Shown here piece by piece: positions 46,808 through 55,935 of a DNA stretch of 64,000 nt. The notes under the pieces were generated by a model. It saw only the letters and a program-made list of their open reading frames with translations, was not told where the DNA came from and searched no databases. The DNA is from Rhizobium bangladeshense (GTDB lineage: Bacteria > Pseudomonadota > Alphaproteobacteria > Rhizobiales > Rhizobiaceae). Made by a program: the position numbers and the translations under genes. Location of the stretch: contig NZ_LYPL01000007.1 of the NCBI RefSeq assembly GCF_001662075.1, forward strand, positions 1 to 64,000. Direction: 5' to 3'. Every line of letters starts with the position of its first letter. Within the stretch, counting starts at the first letter, position 1.

Positions 46808-47763
46808 TTGCTCCCATCCTTCTGCTCGTTGCCGGTCAGCGCACGGACGTAGAAGTAGCCGAGCGCCATCAGGATCAGGAACAGCAGCACCGAATAAGCC
46901 GATGCCACCCCCCAGCGCTGGCGGCCGAAGGCGAGTTCATAAATGTGGGTGATCCAGATATGCGATGCGTTCGACGGTCCGCCGCCGGTCATGATCCAGG
47001 GGATGATGAAAGAATTGAAGTTGGCCACTGCCAGCAGAAGGATCGTCACCGTCGAGACGTTTCTCAGGTGCGGAAAGGTGACGTGCCAGAACCGCTGCCA
47101 AGCATTGGCTCCGTCGACCTTTGCGGCGCGCAGCAACTGGTCGGGAACCGTCTGCAGCCCAGCCATCATCATGATCATGGCGAACGGAAATTCGCGCCAG
47201 ATATTGACGACGATCAGGGAGGGCAGCACTGTGCTGACGCTGTCGATGAAATTCGGCGGCCGTTCGACCCATCCGAGGCCCACCAGCACCGCGCCGATTA
47301 TTCCAAAGTCCGAATGGTAGATCCACTTCCAGATATAGGACGCGGCGACCGCGCTGATGACCCAGGGAATGATCAGAACGGCGCGCAGGATGCCACGGCC
47401 GACAAACTCACGATGCAGCGCCAGGGCGCAGGCAAATCCCAGGACAAACGCGATCAATGTGGATGCCAGTGTCCAGATGAGAGTGTTCGAGGTGACCGTC
47501 CAGAACACCGGACTTGTGAGGATTGCGATGTAGTTGTCGAAACCGACGAAGATCTTGTCCCGGAGCTGCAAGGCGGGCGGTGTATTAAAGAACGACAGCT
47601 CGATCGTGTAATAGATCGGGTAGGCAATGACGATGAGCATCACGGCGAGCGCAGGCAGCACATACGCGTAATCAGTGCGATGCTCCCAAATCTTTCGCAG
47701 CGCGCCGGACCGATCGGGTTGCAGTCTTCGCCGAGCCTCGGCCTTGCCAGTCAAGATCGTCAC
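46804..47763 (-). CDS. Sugar ABC transporter permease, MalF type
   Basis: A 319-residue CUT1 permease. Six spans are followed by the EAA loop (LLRAAKVDGANAWQRFWHVTFPHLRNV) and the FNSFIIPWIMTGGGP motif. It pairs with the MalG-type protein to form the channel. It follows the binding-protein gene by 73 bp, a gap that often holds a hairpin limiting downstream expression, though I see no strong one. Confidence 0.9.
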   Translation of the reverse strand: MTILTGKAEARRRLQPDRSGALRKIWEHRTDYAYVLPALAVMLIVIAYPIYYTIELSFFNTPPALQLRDKIFVGFDNYIAILTSPVFWTVTSNTLIWTLASTLIAFVLGFACALALHREFVGRGILRAVLIIPWVISAVAASYIWKWIYHSDFGIIGAVLVGLGWVERPPNFIDSVSTVLPSLIVVNIWREFPFAMIMMMAGLQTVPDQLLRAAKVDGANAWQRFWHVTFPHLRNVSTVTILLLAVANFNSFIIPWIMTGGGPSNASHIWITHIYELAFGRQRWGVASAYSVLLFLILMALGYFYVRALTGNEQKDGSK

Positions 47764-47836
47764 TGTGCGGTGCCCTTATTCTTCGGAACAAACCGGCTGC
47801 AATCGAGGTGCAGCCGGTCAGATCGTCAGGCTTGGA

Positions 47837-49315
47837 CTAGAGTCCGCCGTCCATCAGGTCTTTAACCTTCTTGGCTGCATCGTCCGCCGCCTGGTCGACG
47901 GTCATGGCTCCGGTCAGGGCATTCTGCAGCATATCAGGGACGATGATGTTCATGATCTCGGGAGACTGTGGCAGCGCCGGAAACGGGATGCCGTAGGGCA
48001 GCATCGACGTCGTGACATCAAGGAACTTGATACTGTCCAGACGTTCCTTCATCCACTTGGTCTTGAAGCCGTTCAGGTTTCCCGGGTTCGAGCCGGCATA
48101 GGCCATCTTCAGCGACCATTCGGGGCTCGTCCACATGCAGATGATAGCCTTTGCAGCCGGCTCGTCTACCTTGCCGCCCTCGACATATTCGGGCTTCAGG
48201 ATGTGGATGTTGGAGCCGCCGAACACGACGGCACGCTTTCCATCGGGGCCAGTCGGAATGAGGCCGTAGCGCATGTTGTCGATGACAGTCTGCGCTTTTT
48301 CCTTGTCGCTGCCCGTCGTCTTCTTCTGCAGATCGAGCATGACGTTGTAGTCGGACGGGTGCGAGATCATCATGCCGAGCTGGCCAGCGAGGAAGAGGGG
48401 CTGGTTGTCGGCCTGCTGGTTGGTGAGCGCCGAAACCGGAACCGACTTGTCGCGAACATACATATCGTAGGAGGCTTGCAATGCCGCCTTGCTCTGCGGG
48501 CTATTGAGCTGGACCTCCTTATAGGTCGGGTCGGCGGTCGCTTCGTCGAAGACGCCGCCGCCATAGGCCCATAGCTGCGGCATGAAGCGATACGGCGTAT
48601 TACCGGCATTCTTGCGAGCCACGAGGCCGTAACCGGCAATACCGAGCTTGTCGTGGATCTGCTTGGAATACTTGACGACGTCGTCCCAGGTTGCCGGAGC
48701 CTTGTCGGGATCGAGACCTGCACGCTTGAAGATGTCGGCGTTCCAGATGAACGCCATCGTCTCGTTGTTGGTTGGAATGCCGTAGGTCTCCCCCTCCCAC
48801 GTCACAGCCTTCATGGCGCCCGGCCAGAAATCCTCGGCCGAATAGCCTACATCTTCGGGTTTGAGCGGCTCGAGATAGCCCTTTGCGGCGAACTCGGTGC
48901 CGCCGAGGATTTGCAGTCGGACCGCCATGGGCGCTGCATTGCCTAAAAGTGCGGTCCGGAACTTGTCCAGCAGGTCGTTATAGGTGAGGGCTTGTTCCTC
49001 AAGCTGGATGTTCGGATAGGTTTTGCGGAAGGTCTCGAAGAAGTCCTTGTAATACTGGCGCAGGAGGTCGGGGTCGCCCTCGAACACGCCCTGATACCAG
49101 AAGGTCAACCGCCCCTTATAGTCGAGGGGGGTGACCTTGCCGCAATCGGCCGCCGTGTCGAACTCCTGCGTGCCGGCAATGGAGCGCACATATTGCGGTG
49201 ACCACTGGCTCAAGTCGACCGGCGCACCGAGCGCCGACACGGACATCAACGACACCATCAAAGCAGTGGATACGGTGCCGCGTACAACGACACCGCCGAG
49301 CGAAAGACTCGTCAT
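47837..49315 (-). CDS. Sugar ABC transporter substrate-binding protein (CUT1)
   Basis: A protein of about 492 residues. The signal sequence (VVVRGTVSTALMVSLMSVSALGA) is followed by a cluster B-type extracellular binding fold (LTFWYQGVFEGDPDLL; WNADIFKRAGLDPDKAPATWDDV; QLWAYGGGVFDE; ALPQSPEIMNII). It is larger than typical monosaccharide-binding proteins, which fits oligomers or larger glycosides. ATG 49315 has GGGAGAAT upstream. It is the first gene of the minus-strand unit and is divergent from the GntR regulator. Confidence 0.88.
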   Translation of the reverse strand: MTSLSLGGVVVRGTVSTALMVSLMSVSALGAPVDLSQWSPQYVRSIAGTQEFDTAADCGKVTPLDYKGRLTFWYQGVFEGDPDLLRQYYKDFFETFRKTYPNIQLEEQALTYNDLLDKFRTALLGNAAPMAVRLQILGGTEFAAKGYLEPLKPEDVGYSAEDFWPGAMKAVTWEGETYGIPTNNETMAFIWNADIFKRAGLDPDKAPATWDDVVKYSKQIHDKLGIAGYGLVARKNAGNTPYRFMPQLWAYGGGVFDEATADPTYKEVQLNSPQSKAALQASYDMYVRDKSVPVSALTNQQADNQPLFLAGQLGMMISHPSDYNVMLDLQKKTTGSDKEKAQTVIDNMRYGLIPTGPDGKRAVVFGGSNIHILKPEYVEGGKVDEPAAKAIICMWTSPEWSLKMAYAGSNPGNLNGFKTKWMKERLDSIKFLDVTTSMLPYGIPFPALPQSPEIMNIIVPDMLQNALTGAMTVDQAADDAAKKVKDLMDGGL

Positions 49316-49414
49316 AGGTATTCTCCCAGGTTTCTCCCAAGCCGCTCTGCATCCAGGCGCACGGTCTTGCTCCCAGGCCGTGGGATTCTCCCACCTAATG
49401 TATCCCTTCGACCT

Positions 49415-49464
49415 AATCATACGTTTTCATGTCAAAGATTGTCTGTCAACTGGAGAAATCGTAC
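49415..49464. promoter_or_regulatory. Candidate GntR sites in the divergent promoter region
   Basis: AATCATAC (about 49415) and AATCGTAC (about 49457) are near-identical direct 8-mers 42 bp apart, four helical turns, in the roughly 210-bp gap between the transporter operon and the regulator gene. They are candidate binding sites for the GntR protein; this is a pattern match only. Confidence 0.3.
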
Positions 49465-49523
49465 ATTGTTTTGGAAGATTTCGCGTGATATCCAAGAAAT
49501 ATGTGTATGGATCGGGGGCAGTC

Positions 49524-50234
49524 TTGGCCGAAACGAGCGAATTTAAGGCACAGCCACCCGAGGGGATCGACGCCACCGGCGCCTCGAGCGAGGGCGCGTC
49601 TGTTTACCAACTGATCAGAGACGACATCATCGAAGGGCGGCTGGCGGCCAACGAGCGGCTCGTCATTACCGATCTCGCCCGGCGCCACGGCACCTCGACC
49701 AACCCCGTGCGGGAGGCATTGCAACTGTTGCGCGGGGAGGGCTTTGTCACCTTCGTTCCCAACCGCGGAGCGCGCGTCCGGCCCATCGATCAGGATTTTG
49801 TTCGGGATATTTACGAGATCGGCGTTTTGATCGAGCCGTCACTGACGCGCTGGTTCGTGAATATGGCTACGGTGGAAGACATTGCTGAACTCGAACGCAT
49901 CCAAAGCCTCATCGAAGAGAACAACTTCACCGACACGGTAAGGCATAGCGAACTCGACACCGCCTTTCATACCGTCATGTACCGGAAACACTACAACCGC
50001 CATGCCGCCGAGCTTTGGTGGAAGCATCGCGAAGTGCTTCGAGCCGTGAGCCGCCGCTTCGATTTTACGCTTGCCCGGCGTGCAGCGATCCTGAGCGAGC
50101 ATCGCGAGCTTATCGCGCATGTCAAAGCCGGAAGGGCGAACGAGGCAGCCGAACTTATCGCACGCCATGTCGAAGGCTCAGGGCGGCACATCCTCGAACA
50201 CATGCGTGCGCGCAACGCCGCTCGCGCAGGATGA
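49524..50234 (+). CDS. GntR-family (FCD) regulator of the sugar-acid cluster
   Basis: A protein of about 236 residues. The winged helix (SVYQLIRDDIIEGRLAANERL; HGTSTNPVREALQLLRGEGFV) is followed by an all-helical FCD ligand domain. The FCD metal-binding pattern is complete: Asp-x3-His in LDTAFHTV, His in SEHRELIAH and His in ARHVEGS. FCD members usually sense acids such as lactate, gluconate or uronates. The start is uncertain: TTG 49524 has GGGGG five bases upstream and is preferred over GTG 49503. It lies between the two operons it probably controls, 40 bp upstream of the first dehydratase gene. Confidence 0.85.
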   Translation: MAETSEFKAQPPEGIDATGASSEGASVYQLIRDDIIEGRLAANERLVITDLARRHGTSTNPVREALQLLRGEGFVTFVPNRGARVRPIDQDFVRDIYEIGVLIEPSLTRWFVNMATVEDIAELERIQSLIEENNFTDTVRHSELDTAFHTVMYRKHYNRHAAELWWKHREVLRAVSRRFDFTLARRAAILSEHRELIAHVKAGRANEAAELIARHVEGSGRHILEHMRARNAARAG

Positions 50235-50273
50235 ATATCGTTACCCGGAACATTTCAGGTAAAGGCAGTTGAG

Positions 50274-51440
50274 ATGAAAATCACCAGCGTTCGGCCGTGG
50301 CTCATCAGATCGGATGCTTCTTATTGGGGAGAGTTTCTGTTCGTCGAAGTGACGACCGACGAGGGGCTGAGCGGCTGGGGAGAGATCACCACCACGACAA
50401 GGCTCGCCAATCGCGCCCTCTGCACGATCCTGCGGCAGATCGGCGCCGCTTTGATGGGTGAGGATCCGGCGCGCATCGAGTATCTGTGGCACAAGATATT
50501 CCGCAGCTTCACCTACATGGGCAGTCGCGGCGCCGCAGTCGAATGCGTCAGCGCCATCGACATAGCCCTCTGGGACATCCGGGGCAAAGTCCTCGGTAAG
50601 CCGATTTACGAGCTGTTGGGCGGACCGGTGCGCGATGAAATCGCCCTCTACACCCACCCCAACCAGGCCAAGTTAACCAGCAAGGAGGCGGTGGTCAGGG
50701 AAATTCGAGACATCGTCGAGTCCGGTCACACGGCGCTCAAGTTCGATCCTTTCCGCTACCAGGGCAGCACCGCCGATGGACAGTCTCGCGAACAGCGGGA
50801 CGGCTACCTTGATGGCAGCATGACCCGCAAGGACGAACGCGAAGCCGCCGAACTCACGGCCCTGATCCGCGAAACGGCGGGCCCTGATGTCGATATCCTC
50901 ATCGATGCGCATGGCCGCTTCGACGTTCCGACCGCCATTCGCCTTTGTCGAAGCCTCGAGGAAGCCGGTCAGATCGACTGGTTCGAGGAGCCCTGTCCGC
51001 CCGAGAGCCTCAACGCCCTCAGGCAGGTTCGTGAGAAGGTCAGCGCCCCTATCTCGTGGGGCGAGCGCGGCCACACGAAGTGGGATTTCGTGCCGGTGCT
51101 CGAAAACCGGCTCGCCGACTACATCATGCCTGATGTCACCTGGACCGGCGGCATTACCGAACTCAAGAAGATTTCTGCCCTGTGTGAAGCCTATTACATC
51201 CCGGTCTCGCCGCATGACGCCGCAGGGCCGATCAACGTAGTTGCCGGAGCGCAGGTGATGATGACCGTTCCCAATTTCTACAAACTCGAAACGTCGGAAT
51301 GGAACCTCGGCAAATACGATCACCTCATTGACAGGCCGCTCGATGTTTCGAACGGCAGCCTAAAGCTTACACCGAGGCCCGGTCTCGGCGTTGAAATGAA
51401 CCGCGATTACCTCCAAAGCCACGAGATACAGCTGGACTAG
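50274..51440 (+). CDS. Enolase-superfamily sugar-acid dehydratase 2
   Basis: A 388-residue enzyme of the mandelate racemase subgroup. Magnesium ligands are Asp211 (IDAHGRF), Glu238 (WFEEP) and Glu264 (SWGERG). His213 and His314 (SPHDAAGP) are the likely acid/base pair, and the second-strand motif is ALKFDPF with Lys156. This is the galactonate-dehydratase-like arrangement, but sequence around every motif differs from dehydratase 1, so it is not a recent duplicate. It leads a three-dehydratase run on the plus strand. The substrate is unknown. Confidence 0.85.
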   Translation: MKITSVRPWLIRSDASYWGEFLFVEVTTDEGLSGWGEITTTTRLANRALCTILRQIGAALMGEDPARIEYLWHKIFRSFTYMGSRGAAVECVSAIDIALWDIRGKVLGKPIYELLGGPVRDEIALYTHPNQAKLTSKEAVVREIRDIVESGHTALKFDPFRYQGSTADGQSREQRDGYLDGSMTRKDEREAAELTALIRETAGPDVDILIDAHGRFDVPTAIRLCRSLEEAGQIDWFEEPCPPESLNALRQVREKVSAPISWGERGHTKWDFVPVLENRLADYIMPDVTWTGGITELKKISALCEAYYIPVSPHDAAGPINVVAGAQVMMTVPNFYKLETSEWNLGKYDHLIDRPLDVSNGSLKLTPRPGLGVEMNRDYLQSHEIQLD

Positions 51441-51496
51441 CAACGCTCTCTGCTGCCCCGTGCGCGGTGACGCGCCCACCGAAATGAGGACAAATC

Positions 51497-52858
51497 ATGC
51501 CAGAGGCATATGGAGCCGACGAGGCGCTCAATCGGGTCAACACGCATTCCAAGCCTTCCGACCTTCGCATAACCGACATGCGGGTAGCCGAAATTGTCGA
51601 CGCGCCGTTCACCTCGGTGCTGCTTAAGATTCACACCAACCAGGGCATTGTCGGGCTTGGCGAGGTGCGTGACGGTGCCAGCGCCACCTACGCGCTGATG
51701 CTGAAGAGCCGGTTGCTGGGTGAGAACCCTTGCAACATCGATCGACTGTTTCGCCGGATCAAGCAGTTCGGTGGGCACGGCCGACAAGGCGGCGGCGTAT
51801 CGGCGATCGAAATCGCGTTGTGGGATCTCGCCGGCAAGGCCTATGGCGTCCCTGTCTACCAGATGCTCGGCGGCCGCTTTCGGGAGAAAGTGCGCGTTTA
51901 CTGCGATACCGACGCCACCGTGCCGAGCGGCACCGAAACCGGCAGGCGCCTCAAGCAGCGGATGGAGCTCGGCTTCACCTTCCTCAAGATGGATTTGGGG
52001 CTGATGCAGATCGCCGATGTGCCCGGTGCGGTCGTGTTTCCCGCCGGCTCATTGGAAGGATACCGTAACCGCCCCAGTCGCGGGCCGTTGAAAACCATCG
52101 AAGAGCGGCTTGTCCGCAACGCAGCCTATGATTTGCATAACGTCCCGCACCCGTTTACCGGACTCCATTTTTCCGACAAGGGCCTCGACCTGCTTGAGCA
52201 GTACATAGCCGAAGTGCGTGAGGTCATCGGCATGCAGGTTCCGCTCGCGATCGACCATATCGGCCATATCTCGATGCAGAATGGCATCCGCCTTGCCAGG
52301 CGAATCGAGAAATATGTGCCGGCCTGGCTCGAGGATGTGATCCCCTGGCAGTACACCGAGCAATACCGACAGCTCCAGGACTCCACCACGGTGCCGATCT
52401 GCACCGGCGAGGACATATACCTGAAGGAGGGCTTCGAGCCTCTGCTCAAGAGCGGCGGCGTCTCCGTTATCCACCCTGACCTGCTCTCCAGTGGGGGCAT
52501 CCTCGAGACCAAGAAGATTGGCGATATGGCGCAGGACCATGGTGTCGCCATGGCCATTCACATGGCAGAAAGTCCGATCGCCGCAATGGCCGCCGCACAT
52601 GTTGCGACCGCGACCGAAAATTTCATGGCACTCGAATACCACTCCGCCGATGTCGACTGGTGGGACGATATTGTCACCGGTCTTCCGAAGCCGCTGGTGA
52701 AGGACGGCTTCATCACTGTTCCGGACAAGCCGGGGCTGGGGATTGACGATGTCGTCGACGAGGTGATCTCGCAGCATCTGCAGCCGGGTGTCACCGGTAT
52801 TTGGCAGCCGACGGATCACTGGGACAACGAATACTCCTGGGATCGCACCTGGAGCTGA
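51497..52858 (+). CDS. Enolase-superfamily dehydratase 3, divergent subgroup
   Basis: A 453-residue member, longer than its neighbours because of an insertion after strand two (about residues 168-225, [19 protein letters not shown] region). Magnesium ligands are Asp253 (AIDHIGH), Glu279 (WLEDVIPW) and Glu305 (TGEDIYL). His257 and His355 (AIHMAESPI) are possible acid/base residues, and Lys164-Met-Asp166 ends strand two. The WLED / TGEDIYL motifs are shared with dehydratase 4 but not with 1 or 2. It follows dehydratase 2 by 56 bp. The reaction is not assigned. Confidence 0.82.
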   Translation: MPEAYGADEALNRVNTHSKPSDLRITDMRVAEIVDAPFTSVLLKIHTNQGIVGLGEVRDGASATYALMLKSRLLGENPCNIDRLFRRIKQFGGHGRQGGGVSAIEIALWDLAGKAYGVPVYQMLGGRFREKVRVYCDTDATVPSGTETGRRLKQRMELGFTFLKMDLGLMQIADVPGAVVFPAGSLEGYRNRPSRGPLKTIEERLVRNAAYDLHNVPHPFTGLHFSDKGLDLLEQYIAEVREVIGMQVPLAIDHIGHISMQNGIRLARRIEKYVPAWLEDVIPWQYTEQYRQLQDSTTVPICTGEDIYLKEGFEPLLKSGGVSVIHPDLLSSGGILETKKIGDMAQDHGVAMAIHMAESPIAAMAAAHVATATENFMALEYHSADVDWWDDIVTGLPKPLVKDGFITVPDKPGLGIDDVVDEVISQHLQPGVTGIWQPTDHWDNEYSWDRTWS

Positions 52859-52875
52859 GGCGAAAAGAGCCGAAG

Positions 52876-54075
52876 ATGAAGATCACCGACCTGCGCTGCG
52901 CCGTTATCGGCAAACACCCGATCGTCCGCGTCGTCACGGACGAGGGCCTCTATGGCTTGGGTGAAGTTGAATTCACCAAGGCCTATCTCAAGCCCTGGGT
53001 GTTGCATTTCCGCGAGGCGCTGGTCGGCGAGGACCCGACCGACGTCGAAAGAGTGATGCTGAAGATCCGCCAACGCGGCTCTTTCAAGCCGTATGGCGCG
53101 GCGGTGAGCGCAATCGAGCATGCGCTATGGGATATTGCCGGCAAGGCCGCGGGCGTGCCGGCCTATAAACTGCTCGGCGGCAAGGTGCGGGACAAGGTGC
53201 GCGTCTACAACGGCTCGATCCGCCAGATACGCACGGGCGAGCGGCCGGAGGATTACGCCGCTGACGTCAAATGGATGATGGAGCAGCCGCAGAACTTCTT
53301 CATGATCAAGCAAGGAATCTCGTTCCACTCGAACATGAAGGACGCCGTCGAGGGCTTTCACTATGGCGTGACGCAGAAGAAGGCCGGCTATCACGGTGCC
53401 ATGGATCAGGGCGTGATCAGCGAGCGCGGTTTCAATCATATGCTCGACTGCGTGGCCGCGATGAAGGAAGTGCTGGGCGACAAGGTCAGCCTGGCGCTCG
53501 ACTGCGGCCCGGGCTGGATGCTGCCGGATGCAATCAGGTTCGCCCGCGCGGTCGAAAAGTACAATCTGATGTGGCTCGAGGACATGCTGACGGGCGATTA
53601 CGTTCCCTGGGTCAATCCGCAGGCCTACCGGGAGCTGACAACCTCCACCTCGACGCCAATCCACACGGGTGAGCAGATCTACCTCAGGCACAATTTTAAG
53701 GAACTGATCGAGACGCAGGCCGTCCGCGTCATCGGCCCCGATCCAGCCGATGTTGGCGGCATCGCGGAGCTCAAATGGATCGCCGAGCACGCCCACATGC
53801 ACTCGATCCTGATGGCGCCGCACGGCGTCGCTAACGGCGTGCTGGGCCTCGGCGCATTGATCAATGTCTGCGCCACCTTGCCGGCAAATTACATCGCCTT
53901 CGAATATCCGACCGCCACCGACCCCTGGTGGGAGGACCTGATCATCGGATTGCCGGCGCAGATCGTGAAGGACAGCATGGTGGACCTGCTGGAGGCGCCG
54001 GGGCTCGGCCTCGACATCGACGCCGAAGGGACAAGGAAGTATCTCAAGGAAGAGGATGCGGGCTTTTTCGACTGA
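52876..54075 (+). CDS. Enolase-superfamily dehydratase 4, divergent subgroup
   Basis: A 399-residue member. Magnesium ligands are Asp209 (LALDCGPGW), Glu235 (WLEDML) and Glu266 (TGEQIYL); His316 (MAPHG) is present and Lys145 (MIKQG) ends strand two. Unlike dehydratases 1-3, no histidine follows the first magnesium ligand. It also has the lid insertion around FHYGVTQKKAGYHGAMDQG. ATG 52876 is chosen, 17 bp after the previous stop, with AGCCGAAG upstream. It closes the plus-strand operon before a terminator. Motifs place it with dehydratase 3; it may act on a different isomer or as an epimerase. Confidence 0.82.
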   Translation: MKITDLRCAVIGKHPIVRVVTDEGLYGLGEVEFTKAYLKPWVLHFREALVGEDPTDVERVMLKIRQRGSFKPYGAAVSAIEHALWDIAGKAAGVPAYKLLGGKVRDKVRVYNGSIRQIRTGERPEDYAADVKWMMEQPQNFFMIKQGISFHSNMKDAVEGFHYGVTQKKAGYHGAMDQGVISERGFNHMLDCVAAMKEVLGDKVSLALDCGPGWMLPDAIRFARAVEKYNLMWLEDMLTGDYVPWVNPQAYRELTTSTSTPIHTGEQIYLRHNFKELIETQAVRVIGPDPADVGGIAELKWIAEHAHMHSILMAPHGVANGVLGLGALINVCATLPANYIAFEYPTATDPWWEDLIIGLPAQIVKDSMVDLLEAPGLGLDIDAEGTRKYLKEEDAGFFD

Positions 54076-54127
54076 ACCTCCCTCCACCTGTCGTGGCCAG
54101 CTTGTCGCGGGCCAGTTAATAGAACCA

Positions 54128-54166
54128 AAACAGCCGCCTGCCTCGCGGCAAGCGGCTGTTTGCTTT
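54128..54166. terminator. Bidirectional terminator between dehydratase 4 and lpdA
   Basis: AAACAGCCGC pairs with GCGGCTGTTT around a 14-base loop. T-rich tracts occur in both directions, fitting the convergent genes either side. Confidence 0.85.
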
Positions 54167-54179
54167 GTGACGATCAAGA

Positions 54180-55586
54180 TTACATATGGATCGGCTTGAA
54201 GAAGGTCGCGAGCGCAGCTTCCTTGACCGCTTCCGACATCGTCGGATGCGCGTGGCAGCTGCGGCCGAGATCTTCTGACGAACCGCCGAACTCCATCAGC
54301 ACGGCGATCTCGTGAATCATCTCGCCGGCGCCGAAGCCGACGATATGGCCGCCCAGCACGCGGTCGGTGTCCTTGTCGGCGAGGATCTTGACGAAGCCGT
54401 CAGTCGCCAGCATCGCGCGGGCGCGGCCGTTCGCCGTGAACGGGAACTTGCCGACCTTGTAGGCGATACCCGCCGCCTTCAGCTCTTCCTCGGTCTTGCC
54501 GACCGAAGCGATCTCAGGCTGCGTGTAGACGACGCTCGGAATGACATCGTAGTTCACATGGCCATGCTGCCCGGCGAGGATTTCGGCAAGCGCCACACCC
54601 TCGTCTTCCGCCTTGTGCGCCAGCATCGGCCCCTTGACCACATCGCCGATCGCATAGATGCCGGCGACATTGGTCTTGAAATGACCATCGATCTCGACAC
54701 GGCCGCGATTGTCGAGCGCAACGCCTGCCTCTTCGAGGCCGAGTCCTGCCGTATAAGGCTTGCGGCCCGTCGCAATCAGCACGACCTCGGCGTCGAGCGT
54801 CACCTTATCGCCGCCCTTGACCGGCTCGAAGGTGACCTTGGCGCCCGTATCGCCCTTTTCGACGCCGGTAACCTTAGCGCCGAGATGGAAATCGATACCC
54901 TGCTTGGCAAGCATGCGCTGGAACTGTTTGGAGACCTCGCCGTCCATGCCGCCGAGGATGGTGTCGAGATATTCGACGACTGTGACCTTGGCGCCAAGGC
55001 GCGACCAGACCGAGCCCAACTCAAGGCCGATGACGCCGCCGCCGACGACGATCAGCGTTTCCGGGACCTTTTCCAGCGCGATGCCGCCGGTGGAGGAAAT
55101 GATGGTCTTCTCGTCGATCTCGACCTGCACGCCGGGAATGCCGGCGACATCCGAGCCGGTGGCGATGACGATGTTCTTGCCTTCGATCTCCTGCATCTGG
55201 CCGTCGTCGGCGGTGACGGCAACCTTGCCGGCGGAGAGGATCTTGCCGGTGCCACTGAAGGCATCGATCTTGTTCTTCTTGAAGAGGAAGGCGACGCCGT
55301 CGACATTCGACTTCACCGTCGCATCCTTGTGCGCCATCATATTGGCGAGGTTGAGCGTCGGCGCCGGAATGTCGATGCCGAGCGCGCTCATGCCGTGACC
55401 GGCCTGATGGAACATTTCGGAGGCATGCAGCAAAGCCTTCGACGGGATGCAGCCGACGTTCAGGCAGGTGCCGCCATAGGTCGCGCGCCTTTCGACGACG
55501 GCGACCTTGAGGCCGAGTTGGGCGGCCTTGACGGCACAGACATAGCCGCCCGGGCCGGTTCCGATAACGATCACATCGTAAGACAT
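54180..55586 (-). CDS. lpdA: Dihydrolipoamide dehydrogenase (E3)
   Basis: A 468-residue flavoprotein that reoxidises dihydrolipoyl groups with NAD+. It has the FAD motif GTGPGGY, the redox disulfide in GGTCLNVGCIPSKALL, the NAD motif VVGGGVIGLELGSVW, the second FAD motif GIYAIGDVV and the active-site His-Glu (CHAHPTMSEAVKEA). ATG 55586 follows GGGAAAGAAGC. Given the sucA-sucB genes upstream on the strand it probably serves the 2-oxoglutarate dehydrogenase complex. Confidence 0.95.
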   Translation of the reverse strand: MSYDVIVIGTGPGGYVCAVKAAQLGLKVAVVERRATYGGTCLNVGCIPSKALLHASEMFHQAGHGMSALGIDIPAPTLNLANMMAHKDATVKSNVDGVAFLFKKNKIDAFSGTGKILSAGKVAVTADDGQMQEIEGKNIVIATGSDVAGIPGVQVEIDEKTIISSTGGIALEKVPETLIVVGGGVIGLELGSVWSRLGAKVTVVEYLDTILGGMDGEVSKQFQRMLAKQGIDFHLGAKVTGVEKGDTGAKVTFEPVKGGDKVTLDAEVVLIATGRKPYTAGLGLEEAGVALDNRGRVEIDGHFKTNVAGIYAIGDVVKGPMLAHKAEDEGVALAEILAGQHGHVNYDVIPSVVYTQPEIASVGKTEEELKAAGIAYKVGKFPFTANGRARAMLATDGFVKILADKDTDRVLGGHIVGFGAGEMIHEIAVLMEFGGSSEDLGRSCHAHPTMSEAVKEAALATFFKPIHM

Positions 55587-55612
55587 TGCTTCTTTCCCTT
55601 TGGATTTTTCAA

Positions 55613-55915
55613 TTAGTCGGCTGCGCGCGACAGCGCGAGGCGGAAGCCGAAGCCGACGGGTGCCGCTCCGGTGATGCGGTTGAACCATTTGCCGCTGGCG
55701 GTGAAGCGGTCACGGATCGTCTTGACCGTGAAGAAACAGGAAACGCCGGCAAACCAGGCGACCAACGCCGTCGCCATGCCGAGCCCGGTCATGATGGCGG
55801 CGCGGCGCCCATGCACGATGCTCTGGCGCAGGATGATAGCGAAATCGCCGCCCGGCACGACGATGAAGATCGAGAAGACGGCCATCAGGCCAAGGAATTC
55901 GACGATGCAGCTCAT
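55613..55915 (-). pseudogene. Internally deleted LysE/RhtB-family exporter
   Basis: The 100-residue product keeps the N-terminal part of a LysE-type exporter (GLMAVFSIFIVVPGGDFAIILRQSIVHGRRAAIMTGLGMATALVAWFAG is cut here into its first two spans). It then joins the C-terminal end directly (KWFNRITGAAPVGFGFRLAL). Normal members have about 205 residues and five or six spans; the middle hundred residues are missing without loss of frame. Either it is a decayed gene or a two-to-three-helix remnant still made within the lpd region. It lies between lpdA and an SDR gene. Confidence 0.7.
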
Positions 55916-55935
55916 GTTGATTTCGCCCTGTCCTT

